Of a DNA stretch of 64,000 nucleotides, positions 9,001 to 18,100 are shown piece after piece. Numbering within the stretch: the first letter of the stretch is position 1; every line of letters starts with the position of its first letter. The stretch comes from Corynebacterium crudilactis (GTDB taxonomy: Bacteria > Actinomycetota > Actinomycetes > Mycobacteriales > Mycobacteriaceae): contig NZ_CP015622.1 in the NCBI RefSeq assembly GCF_001643015.1, positions 261,358-325,357 on the forward strand, given 5' to 3'. A program made the translations under genes and the position numbers. Under the pieces are notes generated by a model. It was not told the DNA's origin. It did not search any database and was given only the letters and a program-made list of their open reading frames with translations.

Positions 9001-9985
9001 GCATGTTGGCACAACAGTGATTGGTGAAGGCAGCTTCGTCGGTAATTCAGCAATTGTTGGCCCGGACCGTGATGTGTCCGACGGAGCCTTGATGGCGGTG
9101 CTGTCCACGGCACCGTACCATCCGGAAGCTGGAAGCTCGTGGTTGGGACGACATCCGATGCAGATCACCCGGCAACGAGTCAAGGGCGAGGACAGCCTGA
9201 CATATAAGCCGCCATTTCAGAGGAAGGTGCTGCGGGCGGGGGTTGAACTCTGCCGAATTATCCCAGCGATGATCAGTAACTGGATGGATCTACTGAGTGT
9301 GTACATCCTCACCTCCATCTACATGTACTACTGGCTGGGTGGGGAGACTCAACTTGATTCTCTGATGTTCGCGTCTTTGTGGTCGTGGCCGGTGCTGGTG
9401 GCTTCAGGATCTCTTGCCGCGTTGGTTGCGCTGATCGCTAAATGGCTGCTCGTAGGCAGATTCCGGGAACGTAGCGTGCCGCTGTTCAGTTCACTGGTGT
9501 GGCGCGGGGAGCTCGCTGATGTCTTCATTGAGTCCCTCGCAATTCCTGGATTCGTCCGGATGAGTCTGGGCACTCCGATGCTCAATCTGTGGCACCGCTG
9601 TCTGGGCGTGAAGATCGGTCGGAGCGTGTGGTGTGAGACCTGGTGGCTTCCAGAATTTGATCTCATCAGAATCTCAGACCTAGCTTCCGTCAACCGTGGC
9701 ACTGTGCTGCAGACCCATCTTTTTCATGACCGCGTCATGTCCATGGAACCCGTCGTCTTGGAGGATGGTGCGACGTTGGGGCCCAACAGTTTTGTTCTTC
9801 CGGGTGCTGTGATCGGGGAGTGCACGACAGTGAGGACGGGGTCATTAGTGCAACGTCAGGAAGCCCTCCCTGATAACAGTGAGTGGGCAGGTAACCCCGT
9901 GCGTTATCTCGGCAGCACATCCAGTAACGCCGGTAGAGCAGAAACCGGGCAGGAAACCCTAGTTATGGAAGGTGAAGATCAATGA
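6020..9985 (+). CDS. Pls-type nonribosomal peptide synthetase (poly-lysine synthetase-like)
   Basis: A 1321-residue membrane peptide synthetase, close to the length of Streptomyces Pls. Residues 1-505 are an adenylation domain (IIFTSGTTGKPKG, NTYGPTE, YHTGDLV, KTSGKVDRKAL). A carrier domain follows with the phosphopantetheine serine at 534 (ELGGGS). Then come TM pair 1-2 (about 590-660), hexapeptide/C-like domain 1 (about 705-810), TM pair 3-4 (about 830-900), domain 2 (about 945-1040), TM pair 5-6 (about 1090-1145) and domain 3 (about 1190-1300). In epsilon-poly-L-lysine synthetase this A-T-6TM-3C layout makes a homopolymer without other modules. Specificity residues read D-A-E-S-I-G-T-V-I-K (D204, A205, E208 among them), a lysine-type code. 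There is no thioesterase. ATG 6020 follows GGGGGA; an earlier ATG at 5969 has no ribosome site. Confidence 0.88.
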   Translation: MSTQDHPKYAVYGVEVPPPECTLIDIVDATVAAYPEVPGLEGTNGTLTYSELRDTIEVEVCRLRSAGVGRGDRVGIRVPSGTVDLYVAILATLYAGAAYVPVDWDESDSRAQTVWEEADVAVVYGLSLSIDVRRHEPNTDHSRATLDDDAWIIFTSGTTGKPKGVAITHRSAAALVESERLLYLVDAPLGPQDRVMGGLSVAFDASCEEMWLAWRNGSTLVAAPRDLVRSGEELGQWIVDEKITAVSTVPTLAAMWDPDSLTAVRLLIFGGEACPLPLIEKLFVPGRELWNTYGPTETTVIVSGQLMTPEPPVRIGRPIVGWELAVVNEDGIPVNWGETGELVVGGIGLGRYLDEEKDRESYRALPALGWNRSYHTGDLVKAEPEGLIFAGRVDDQIKIGGRRLELGEVDGYLNDIPGVDAAAAAVRTTESGNDVLVGYLSGADPDAIDLQQARKLVAEKMPKGVVPLLCVLDELPMKTSGKVDRKALPWPLATQQDTGGLPERYAALGELWVEQLGPVSLTSDSNFFELGGGSVAVARLAARIRETHPGAEIGELYQNPFLGRMSHYLESLVSDSEERPMPKRIPRIGVLFQGFWVLFLYLINALRYVTGVLIVVWLLERFFDAGWVPGISGFPLLIAWLVLYSLPGKVMITALITRPLTFRMKAGRYRRGGWTHLRLWASQRTLTFMQLENLNGTPFAPMMHRLLGTKVGRNTSLSHSPSVTGLLTIEKGATVEFEADLEGYWIDGDTLIVDTITIGENVRVGARSIIQPGVRIAPGAEILPGTNVDRDIEGPETWSGSPMTYQGPAGETWPATTPSNTRETPVMGRLRSGLTYGGGLLVLRILQVAALVPGFMLVFPFVSHLEFYELVFPILIVWVPVFTILMVFTWLLGVVIVIRILSVFIRPGYFPQRSFTGFAVWLTHTLMQRTLISTYPIYASSFTPLWFRLLGARVGKDVEISTVETIPHLTWIRSGSFLADHALANSTRMCRGWLHVGTTVIGEGSFVGNSAIVGPDRDVSDGALMAVLSTAPYHPEAGSSWLGRHPMQITRQRVKGEDSLTYKPPFQRKVLRAGVELCRIIPAMISNWMDLLSVYILTSIYMYYWLGGETQLDSLMFASLWSWPVLVASGSLAALVALIAKWLLVGRFRERSVPLFSSLVWRGELADVFIESLAIPGFVRMSLGTPMLNLWHRCLGVKIGRSVWCETWWLPEFDLIRISDLASVNRGTVLQTHLFHDRVMSMEPVVLEDGATLGPNSFVLPGAVIGECTTVRTGSLVQRQEALPDNSEWAGNPVRYLGSTSSNAGRAETGQETLVMEGEDQ

Positions 9986-11433
9986 CGAGCCATTTGGAAG
10001 AGAAACAGGTGCGAGTCCTGGAAGGAGACCTTCCGGTAGATGTTCGACCTCATTCTGGCTGGAGTGAAGAACGTTCGGTATGGACTGGTCATGGCGATGA
10101 AGCCCAGCCGATCAAGTTCGGCACCACCGCAGTGGGTACCTATCGGGCGGAGGAAGAATACGGTGCCGAACGGCAGTGGAGCAAGGGGAGGATCATTGGC
10201 ATCAATGTTGCACGTGGTTTGGCCCTGTTCGGAATGTTTTCGGTGCACACCCTCGATCCATGGAATGAGGAGGCCGAGCGAGTCACCGTCCTGTGGATGA
10301 TGACCGCAGGAAATGCCGCAGCCTTGTTCGCGGTGTTGGCAGGGGTGGGAATTGCGCTGTCCACCGGTGGATCCAAGGGGCTACGCCCGGAGCGTCGGAT
10401 CCATGCTCGTGTGCAGCTCTTCGTCCGCGCACTGCTGATTCTCTTCATCGGTTTGCTATCCAATCTATGGCTGGATCCTCCAGTGTTCAATATCTTGCCG
10501 TACTACGCGGTACTTTTTCTGCTGGCCAGTCTTTTCCTTGGAGTTCGTAAACGAACTCTCTGCACCTGGGCATTACTAATCATGCTTGCTGGGCCGATCG
10601 CACAGTACTTCGTGCGGTCAGCGGAGCCGTATGAACGCATTCTCAGCCCTGTACCTGCGGATTTAATCTCCAATCCCGCAGATGTGTTGGGAACTTTGTT
10701 GTTCACCGGAACTTATCCGGTAACGACCTGGTCCGCCTACATGCTTGTGGGGTTGGCTCTTGGACGGATGCAATTGAACCGGATTCAGGTGCAACGGGGG
10801 TTGTTTGGCTTCGGCGCGTTTGCTGCAGTATCTGGCTGGCTGATGTCTCGTATGGCGGTTAATTTCCTGGGCGGATATGAGGGCATGCTCTACTCTGAGG
10901 TGCGGATTACTCAAGAAATGGTGGAGGCTTTCCTAACAGAAGGACCTGATGAGGATCTGCCGACTTCCTCATTCTGGTGGCTCACTGTCGCGGGGCCGCA
11001 CACCAACACCTTTTTCTCGCTGCTGTTGAGTACCGGTGTGGCGGTGTCGGTTCTCGGCGCAACTTTGCTGATATGCCGAGTCTTCCCGAGATTGTTGTGG
11101 CCTCTGGCTGCAGCTGGTTCTATGACCTTGACGCTCTATGTCTGTCACATGGCTTTTCTGCACTTCTATGCGATCGGTGATTATTCCACAGATCAGGAGC
11201 TCAACTTGGCACTGGCGATCCAGATTTTGGGAGTGCTGATTATTTCTGGTCTGTGGAGCTTGCTTTTCCGTCGTGGACCTCTGGAATGGCTGGTGGGTGA
11301 GCTCAGTAAGAGGATTGCGGATCCGCGGAGAAAGTCAGCTGAAACTGGTGGTGCCCTGAAGTCTGGTTCGAGGGGTATGACGGGAAGTGGCTGGGGGCGT
11401 CACCGGGCAGTAAGTGGCAGACACAGCATGTAG
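9982..11433 (+). CDS. DUF418/DUF1624-type polytopic membrane protein
   Basis: 483 residues; the first 75 are hydrophilic and presumably cytosolic, followed by about ten hydrophobic helices. The segment RIIGINVARGLALFGMFSVHTLDPW resembles the start of heparan-alpha-glucosaminide N-acetyltransferase/DUF1624 proteins, and RRGPLEWLVG near residue 430 is typical of DUF418. Its ATG overlaps the synthetase stop by four bases (ATGA), so translation is coupled and the two products probably act together. Related membrane acyltransferases modify extracellular polymers, so export or acylation of the synthetase product is a reasonable guess, but no function is proven. Confidence 0.8.
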   Translation: MTSHLEEKQVRVLEGDLPVDVRPHSGWSEERSVWTGHGDEAQPIKFGTTAVGTYRAEEEYGAERQWSKGRIIGINVARGLALFGMFSVHTLDPWNEEAERVTVLWMMTAGNAAALFAVLAGVGIALSTGGSKGLRPERRIHARVQLFVRALLILFIGLLSNLWLDPPVFNILPYYAVLFLLASLFLGVRKRTLCTWALLIMLAGPIAQYFVRSAEPYERILSPVPADLISNPADVLGTLLFTGTYPVTTWSAYMLVGLALGRMQLNRIQVQRGLFGFGAFAAVSGWLMSRMAVNFLGGYEGMLYSEVRITQEMVEAFLTEGPDEDLPTSSFWWLTVAGPHTNTFFSLLLSTGVAVSVLGATLLICRVFPRLLWPLAAAGSMTLTLYVCHMAFLHFYAIGDYSTDQELNLALAIQILGVLIISGLWSLLFRRGPLEWLVGELSKRIADPRRKSAETGGALKSGSRGMTGSGWGRHRAVSGRHSM

Positions 11434-11475
11434 CTCCTCCGGTTACTGCGGGGTGGGACGGGAAGCTAGGCCACC

Positions 11476-11541
11476 CGGAAGACTAACTCACCTTGTGGCA
11501 ACAAAGAGAAACCGGGTTCCCTCAATGAGAGGAAACCCGGA
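11476..11541. repeat. Right direct repeat of the island, including gatD terminator
   Basis: Begins with the same 14 bases as 4038-4051 and contains hairpin CCGGGTT (11512-11518) with AACCCGG (11534-11540). On the minus strand the hairpin is followed by TTTCTCTTT and so can terminate murT-gatD. On the plus strand it can terminate the synthetase operon. Confidence 0.65.
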
Positions 11542-11553
11542 ACTCAAGAAAAA

Positions 11554-12306
11554 CTACGCCAGGCGTTCGGCGCGGAGGCGGTCGATGACGTCGATGTCCA
11601 AAGGCTCCAGATCCTTTAGTGCGACACCCATTGCTTTTGCGAGCATGAGGTCGGCGAGTTGGGGGTTTCGGGCGAGTGCGGGGCCGTGCATGTAGGTGGC
11701 GATGATGCTGCCTTGGACGGCGCCTTCGGCGAATTGTTGGCGTTGGTCATCGGTGTTTTCGGAGGCTGCCCAGATATCGGTGTTGCCTTCGCCGCGGACG
11801 ACTCGGCCGAGTGGTTCGGCGTCGGGGCCGAGCAGGGTGGCGCCCATGTGGTTTTCAAAGCCGGTGAGTCGTTCGGTTAACTCAGCGGTGAATCCGGCGC
11901 GGGTTGGTGTTGTTTCGACTTCTCCGATGGCTCGTTTTTGTAAAGAGACGGTGGTGGCGTCGATAAGCCCGAGGCCGTCGACGACTCGGCCGGCGGCGCG
12001 GAAGGAATCGCCAAGTACTTGGAGACCTGCGCATACAGCGAAAATTGGGTGGCCGGCGGTGGCTGCGGTTTGGAGGCCGCCGTCTTTTGTGAGGTGCTCG
12101 GTGGCAAGGATTTGTGCGGTGTCTTCGCCGCCGCCGAGGCAGTAGAGATCGAGTGAGGAGGGGACGGCGTCGTCGAGGGTGATGCGTGTGATTTCACAGG
12201 AGATGCCACGCATGCGAGCGCGTTGGCGCAGTACTAGTGCGTTGCCGTCATCGCCGTAGGTGCCGAGAACGTCGGGGAGGATGAGGCCGATGTTAAGGGT
12301 TGTCAT
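11554..12306 (-). CDS. gatD: Lipid II isoglutaminyl synthase, glutaminase subunit GatD
   Basis: Class I glutamine amidotransferase (CobB/CobQ-like) that supplies ammonia to MurT for amidation of the D-glutamate in lipid II stem peptides. The 250 residues carry the nucleophile C92 in FAVCAGLQ, LGGGEDTAQ for substrate binding and H207 in YMHGPAL. Its ATG follows the murT stop codon with no gap, the standard two-gene arrangement. Older annotations call it a cobyric acid synthase; the murT partner makes the peptidoglycan role much more likely. Confidence 0.93.
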   Translation of the reverse strand: MTTLNIGLILPDVLGTYGDDGNALVLRQRARMRGISCEITRITLDDAVPSSLDLYCLGGGEDTAQILATEHLTKDGGLQTAATAGHPIFAVCAGLQVLGDSFRAAGRVVDGLGLIDATTVSLQKRAIGEVETTPTRAGFTAELTERLTGFENHMGATLLGPDAEPLGRVVRGEGNTDIWAASENTDDQRQQFAEGAVQGSIIATYMHGPALARNPQLADLMLAKAMGVALKDLEPLDIDVIDRLRAERLA

Positions 12307-13578
12307 TTATTGTTCGGTCCCTTTCTCCAGAGCCTTTTTGAGGTCTCGGAAGGCGGTGTAGTTTGCGAGTACTTCGATGCGGCCGGGTGGGCAGGCAGCG
12401 ATGGCGTCGACTGGGTTGGCGAGAAGTTCGTGGTCGATGTCGGCGTAGGTGAGGCGGACTGCGAGGTCAGTGCCGCGTTCGCCGGAGGCCTTGACTGAGA
12501 TGTTTTCGAAGTCTTCGAATTGCACGTCCCAGAGCCAGGAGAGGTCTTCGCCGTCGGCGACTTGGCCATTGACTGCGATGACCAGGCCATCGGCGGTGCG
12601 ATCAACCATGGAGAGGGCTTCTTGCCAGCCTGCGGGGTTTTTGGCAAGGAGGAGGTGTACTTGGTGCTCACCGACCTGGATGGTGGAGTAGCGTCCGGCC
12701 ACGTTGTTTACAGAGTTTACCGCTGGCAGTGAAGAAGACACTGGAACGTTGAAGACAGTTGCTGCCGCGATTGCTTGTGCCGCGTTGCCACGGTTGGCCT
12801 GACCTGGGAGGTTGAGATCCAAGGTGAGATCGCCGGATGGTGAATGGATGGTATCACCGTCAACCTCCCATGAGGGGGTGGGACGTGCGAAGGTGCGGCC
12901 GTCGAGAAGCGACTTCTCGGCGCTCCAGTGACGTCCGTCGTGGAGGATGCGGGATTCGGTGCGTGGGCAGGTGACTGATTCGCCTTGCCAGCCGGTGCCT
13001 GCGCCGACCCAGGTGACCTTTTCGGCGTCGAAGGCCACGGAGGTAACCAGCACGTCGTCGCAGTTGGCAATGACGGTCATTTCTGGGCGGGAGCGCACGG
13101 CGTCGCGGAGGACGCGTTCGATTTTGTTGATTTCGCCAACACGGTCGAGCTGGTCGCGGGAGAGGTTGAGCAGGATGAGCGCATCGGGCTTGAGGCGCTC
13201 AATGGCGGCGGGTACGTGCAGCTCATCGACTTCCAAGACCACGTGTGAGGCGTTTCGGCCTGCGAGCAGCGCAGAAATGATGCCGGCGTCCATGTTGTCG
13301 CCGCCTTCATTGGTGGCGACGGTGTAAGTGCTGCGCATCGCGGCGGCCAGCATGCGGGTGGTGGTGGACTTGCCATTTGTGCCGGTGACAAGCACAGTGG
13401 GCCGGTTATTGATAAGGGTGGACATGATGTCCGGGTCTACCTTGCTGGCCACTAAACCACCGATCATGCCGCCGGATCCGCGGCCGGTGGCTTTGGATGC
13501 GGATGTCGCAACTTTTGCTGAGACGATTGCGGCAGCGCTGCGCAAACGGCGTAGGGGTGCAGGCAGTGAAAGCTTCAT
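12307..13578 (-). CDS. murT: Lipid II isoglutaminyl synthase, Mur ligase-like subunit MurT
   Basis: Mur-ligase-family ATPase of 423 residues that, with GatD, amidates lipid II. It shows the ATP-binding loop VTGTNGKSTTTRMLA near residue 64, the Mur central-domain motif EVDELHVPAAIERLKPDALILLNLSRDQLDR and a C-terminal DUF1727 region. It starts with ATG and is the first gene of the murT-gatD pair. The zinc-ribbon cysteines seen in some MurT proteins are not obvious here. Confidence 0.92.
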   Translation of the reverse strand: MKLSLPAPLRRLRSAAAIVSAKVATSASKATGRGSGGMIGGLVASKVDPDIMSTLINNRPTVLVTGTNGKSTTTRMLAAAMRSTYTVATNEGGDNMDAGIISALLAGRNASHVVLEVDELHVPAAIERLKPDALILLNLSRDQLDRVGEINKIERVLRDAVRSRPEMTVIANCDDVLVTSVAFDAEKVTWVGAGTGWQGESVTCPRTESRILHDGRHWSAEKSLLDGRTFARPTPSWEVDGDTIHSPSGDLTLDLNLPGQANRGNAAQAIAAATVFNVPVSSSLPAVNSVNNVAGRYSTIQVGEHQVHLLLAKNPAGWQEALSMVDRTADGLVIAVNGQVADGEDLSWLWDVQFEDFENISVKASGERGTDLAVRLTYADIDHELLANPVDAIAACPPGRIEVLANYTAFRDLKKALEKGTEQ

Positions 13579-13607
13579 GAAAAACGAGTCTAGTTAAGCA
13601 TGTGCCA

Positions 13608-14690
13608 CTAGTGCTTTTCGACGTCCACTTTCTTGCCTTCTTTTACTCTTTTAACAGCTGCTAAGAAGGCAACATCGGAAAGCAGCGGAATACCTTTGCG
13701 CTGGGCATGCATTGCTTTTCCGTCAATATCGCGCGTTTGATTGCACACCACCACAGAAGTCTGGCGGGTGAGCTTTTCCGAATAGGACAATCCCGCATCC
13801 ACGCTGGCCTGAATAATGATGTCCGGATCCATCTCAATTTCCGGTGCCACAACAACTTCCATGCCGGAAATCAGCGTTTTACCTGGCTCATAAGGACCAG
13901 GATTGAGCAGCGTAGGGGTCGTTTCCTGTGCTTGTACTCTGATGATGGAACGCTGCAGCCCAAATTTATCGGCGCGCACTGATTGTGGATCAATTTCCGC
14001 GAGCGGTCCGCCTTCCTCCAACGTGCGGTATAGGCTCACTACCAGCATCGTTTCCTCGCGGCAGAGCTCGCGGTGCGGTGCTTGCGCGCGCTCCACAGAA
14101 GCCACTGCCAAAGGCGTGTTGAGGCCAAGCGCGTGCGCAACGCCGCGGATGCGTACATCGTCCAAGGTAATTGCTTGTCGACGCGCCGATGCAAGCGTAT
14201 CGACGATCACCAGCGGCTTTGGGATGTGCCCAACCCGCTGCCTACGGCGGCCACGACCACCACGGCGATTACCACGATTGTTGTTGCGATTTGCTCGTGC
14301 CGCATCATTCATAGCGCGCTTAGCTTCAGAGACAATAAAGCCCCAGCCACGTGAAGCATTGTGTATTAATAAGGTACGTCCGTCGATGAGGCGATCCACG
14401 CTTTTTAGGATCTGCCCAAAACGCTTTGCAGTGGCGAATTCTTCCTCCGTGACACCATGCAGATGGAACGGGCCTGGATCAGTTTTAGAATCCAAAACGG
14501 CATGGAAGGTTTCCACAGGCTCCAACGCAGAAGACAGCGTGACGAGATCGATGGTGACCATTCGTGATGTCGATGGATGGATACCGCTCGACTGAATGGT
14601 GACAGCAACAAACGGAGCCGCCTCGATAGCTTCTTGGCGCTCAGCATCATTTTTGGCAGTTTGCTCTTGCGGCTCCCTATTAGTGCTCAT
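13608..14690 (-). CDS. DnaQ-like protein with BRCT domain, catalytic residues absent
   Basis: About 360 residues. An N-terminal fold resembles the polymerase III epsilon exonuclease (residues 25-210), a basic Arg/Asn/Gly-rich loop lies near 135-155, and a C-terminal BRCT-like domain ends near residue 350. The usual exonuclease residues are missing. Motif I reads VTIQSSG instead of D-x-E, motif II has NASRGWGF where NA-x-FD is expected, and the third motif reads PHRELCREE without the usual aspartate. It is therefore probably a nucleic-acid-binding or scaffolding pseudoenzyme. ATG 14690 is chosen because similarity begins shortly after it; the frame extends 41 residues further upstream into AT-rich DNA. 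Confidence 0.8.
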   Translation of the reverse strand: MSTNREPQEQTAKNDAERQEAIEAAPFVAVTIQSSGIHPSTSRMVTIDLVTLSSALEPVETFHAVLDSKTDPGPFHLHGVTEEEFATAKRFGQILKSVDRLIDGRTLLIHNASRGWGFIVSEAKRAMNDAARANRNNNRGNRRGGRGRRRQRVGHIPKPLVIVDTLASARRQAITLDDVRIRGVAHALGLNTPLAVASVERAQAPHRELCREETMLVVSLYRTLEEGGPLAEIDPQSVRADKFGLQRSIIRVQAQETTPTLLNPGPYEPGKTLISGMEVVVAPEIEMDPDIIIQASVDAGLSYSEKLTRQTSVVVCNQTRDIDGKAMHAQRKGIPLLSDVAFLAAVKRVKEGKKVDVEKH

Positions 14691-14813
14691 TTTAACAACT
14701 CTAGTTGTTTGAAGAACTTTCATGGCATTGATTACTCGGTACAGCTGGACGCTGTTATAAACGGTGGATATTAATGTGATGCAAAATACATTTTTCTGAT
14801 ATGTGACTGGCAA

Positions 14814-14870
14814 TGAAATCGACTGTGAAATTCAGTGAGATCCAATGAAATTCATTGATGAGGTATAAAT
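14814..14870. promoter_or_regulatory. Direct repeats in the divergent dnaQ-like/adhesin promoter region
   Basis: TGAAATTCAGTGA (14826-14838) and TGAAATTCATTGA (14846-14858) are 20 bp apart, with a weaker copy TGAAATC at 14814. A TATAAA follows at 14864. Two-helical-turn spacing suits a regulator binding one face of the DNA. The rest of 14691-15169 is AT-rich with no further gene. Confidence 0.35.
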
Positions 14871-15169
14871 GCCCTCATTTAGGGGTGAACTATAGGCTAT
14901 TAATAATTAATTTTTAATAAGTTTAAGCACCTTTGAATTAAGCGTGCACTTATGTTTCTGGAGCAAATTCGGATTTCCTCATAAAGTCTTCTTAGAAACC
15001 TGAGAAAACTATGAATAGTGCAGGTAAAAGCCCGAAATCTATCGTGATTAAACCATGGCTTCACGGTTATAGTTCAGAACGGAATTAGGTTGACCCGGGC
15101 TCAGTGATTGGGAAAATACCTCTCCTGCATTCAAACAAAGAAAACATGTCACATCTGGAAAGGGCGACA

Positions 15170-18100
15170 ATGCTTTTTAATTTAAATAACGGAAGAAGCC
15201 GAGAGGGGGTAGCACCTTGGGTTTCATTTGCAACGATTGTTGGTATTCTTGCGCTCATTTTGAGCATGATGACAATCGTCGCGCCGGCACAGGCATCTGC
15301 AGATGAAGCAGATACTGCGATTTCGCAAGAAGACACAGTGTCCCCGGCGGAAGATGATACAGTCGGCGATCTTGCTGATTCAATTAATAGCCTGAATAAG
15401 ATTTTGGATGAGACAAACAAGGCTGCAACTGTTCTCGAGGGTGAAGTAGCTACATTTAACTCGGGCATTGTCGTCGATGTGGAAGAAATTTCCGTCGAGA
15501 ATGCAGAGAAAGAGCTTGAGGTCGGAGATACCTTTACCGTTTACGGTACTTGGGACACTACCTTGGCTAAAGAGGAAGAAGGAACCTTATTCTGGGTTAC
15601 CTTTCCTGCGGAGCTTGAGCTCAATGAGCTGCCTCTTGGATATGAAAAACTAACAACTGATGCAGGTGAAGTAATTGGCTTCTCCTTTGATACCGCCCAG
15701 GATTTCACCACTGGTGATTGGGAAGTGGAAGCAACTCTTGTTGGGGAAGCTGACTATAGTTTCCTCAACTTCCGTACTTCAGCGGATGCAGAGTTGGATG
15801 TTGCAGTTGATCTACCTAACGGTGCTGTTATTGACTCTGGGGCTCGTGCAGTAGCCCGGAGCATTTCTCCACTAGCTGCAGGCGATGATATCTCTGTAAC
15901 AGTTGACTCCATTTTGAAAACACCTGCGCTTGATCCAGTAACTCAGTTGCAGGTTGGCGATAAGGCCCGTGTGGAGGGAACTTGGGATGCATCACATCTT
16001 GCTGTGACTGGTGGAGAAACTTTTAATGTCGGTTTCCCTGCTGAGTTATCCATTCCAGCTGGTTTCTCCTTCAATATGGTTGCAAATAATATTGATGGAA
16101 TTGATGATGGTACGGTAATCGGTAATTGCGTTGTCAATGCTGATAACTCATTCACTTGTGAGCTTAATGACACTGTTGCAGGTAAAGAGGATGTCAAGGG
16201 TAGCTGGTGGATTGAAGCTGGAGCAGTTCGATACACCAACGCAGAAGAGCTCTCCTTCAAGATTCCAGGAAATACTATCACCGTTCCACTGCCTGGCAAT
16301 GGCGGAGGAATTGACGATGGTTCAGGTCCACTCGAGACTAAGAAGTCCGGTGCTGTTCTTGCTGATAAGAAGTCCATTAAGTGGACTGTAGATATTGCGG
16401 GCCCATTGCTTGCTCCTCTCGCAGTTGGTAAAGTTGTCACTTTGGAAGACACCCTTTCAGAAGCTTTGAAGCTGTGTGAGCCTTCACGTGCGAGCCAGTT
16501 CAAGCTTTCTGCAGGACGTCCAGGACAGTTGAGCCCTGCTGGAGATCTGGTCATTACTGCCAACCCTGCAGATGCGCAAAAACTAGCTGTCACACTTAAC
16601 CTCGCTGAAGAGGTTCGTACTGACTATATCTATCGCATTGAGTACATCACTTGTGCTACTGATGGAAATCTACTTCAGGCCGTTGCTGCAGACGATGACA
16701 CCTACGCCAACGCGATTGTGATTGGCGATAAAACCTATGAAGGTGGCATCGGTAAATACGATGGTTGGAAGCCGCAGGTACTGGGTAAAACTGGTGGACT
16801 GTTAGGTGGAAAGGATCGTTTCCAAAAGGCACGTTGGAATATCACTGAAAATGGTGCCAAGCTTGTCGGCTTAGATGAGATCACCATTACTGATACTTTT
16901 GGTCCTAACCAAGAAGTTTGTGAAGGTGGATTGAGCATTTCTGTTCGAGAATACTCACACCTTCCAGTATGGAATGAAGAATCTGGCAGGTTTGATACTC
17001 CAAGTGTCAACGTGACAAATCAGTTCACTGGTACCACTATTGGTGCTAAGGGTGATACTAGCTTTAGTGCAACCCTGAAGTCAGTAGATGGCTTTGAGTT
17101 CAAGGAAAACGCTTATTACAGCTTTACTTACGACAACTGCCTAACCACCGGTAAAATCCCTGATGCTGGGTCTAAGTTCGAGAATAAAGCTGTTTTCAAC
17201 GGTGCGGAAATTAAGGGATCTGCAAATGCTCCTGGCACTGTTGAGAAGAAGTCTGGCAAGCTGAACACATCTGCTAAGGATGTCGCAGGTGTATCTCAGC
17301 CGGCAGGTACTACCTTGGATTGGACGATCACTGTTAGTGGTCAGAAGTTCGAAGATCAAGAAGAGCTCGTCATCACCGATGAGTTCTCAGACACCATGGC
17401 TGTGTGTGCTGTTCCAGGAAAAACCCTGAAAGAGCAGCTCAACTTCAAGCTCATGGCAGTAGACTTCGTTGGAAATGGTGGTTTGACTTCTATCGACCTT
17501 ACCGCTGCAACTGAGGTTTCTCTTGATGGACGTACTCTGGCCTTTACCTTGGATAAGGATGCATTTGGTGGTGTTCACTTCAGCCGTGATTACAACTACG
17601 AGCTGACCTACACCCTGTGCACCTCAAGCGGTGGACTTGATGCTCAAGGCACTACTTACAAGAACAAAGCCACAGCAACCGGCAATGAGATGTCTCAGAC
17701 TGCTACTCAGAACTGGAATGGTGGCGCGGACGGAAGTGGCGTTTCCCGTGGTTCATTCAGCCTTCTGAAGGAAAAATCTTCTGAGTCTGTGCCGTTCGGC
17801 TCTGACCTAGTCTTTACTGTTAAGGCTGAAGAGTTTGCTCCAGTTCGTAATGACGCGGGTGTACTTGCTCCGGCAAACCTTGATGATCCTAATGTAAAGC
17901 CAACCGCAACTTACGAGATCAAGATTAAGGCAGACGGTACCCCAGTTTCTGGCCACTACAACCGTGGTAACAACTGGCAGATCCGCCTGACTGAAATCGG
18001 ATTCCCAGAGAATTCTGGCTTCGCCTTCGGTCCAGGTAAGTTCCTGCCAGGACAGGGCGTTACTGTTAACGCTGATGGTTCTCAGGCAATCGTTGCTATC

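Noticed and set aside
3740-11550. Phage or integrase-mediated origin of the synthetase island
   Set aside because: No integrase, tRNA end, transposase or attachment-like site is present at either boundary.
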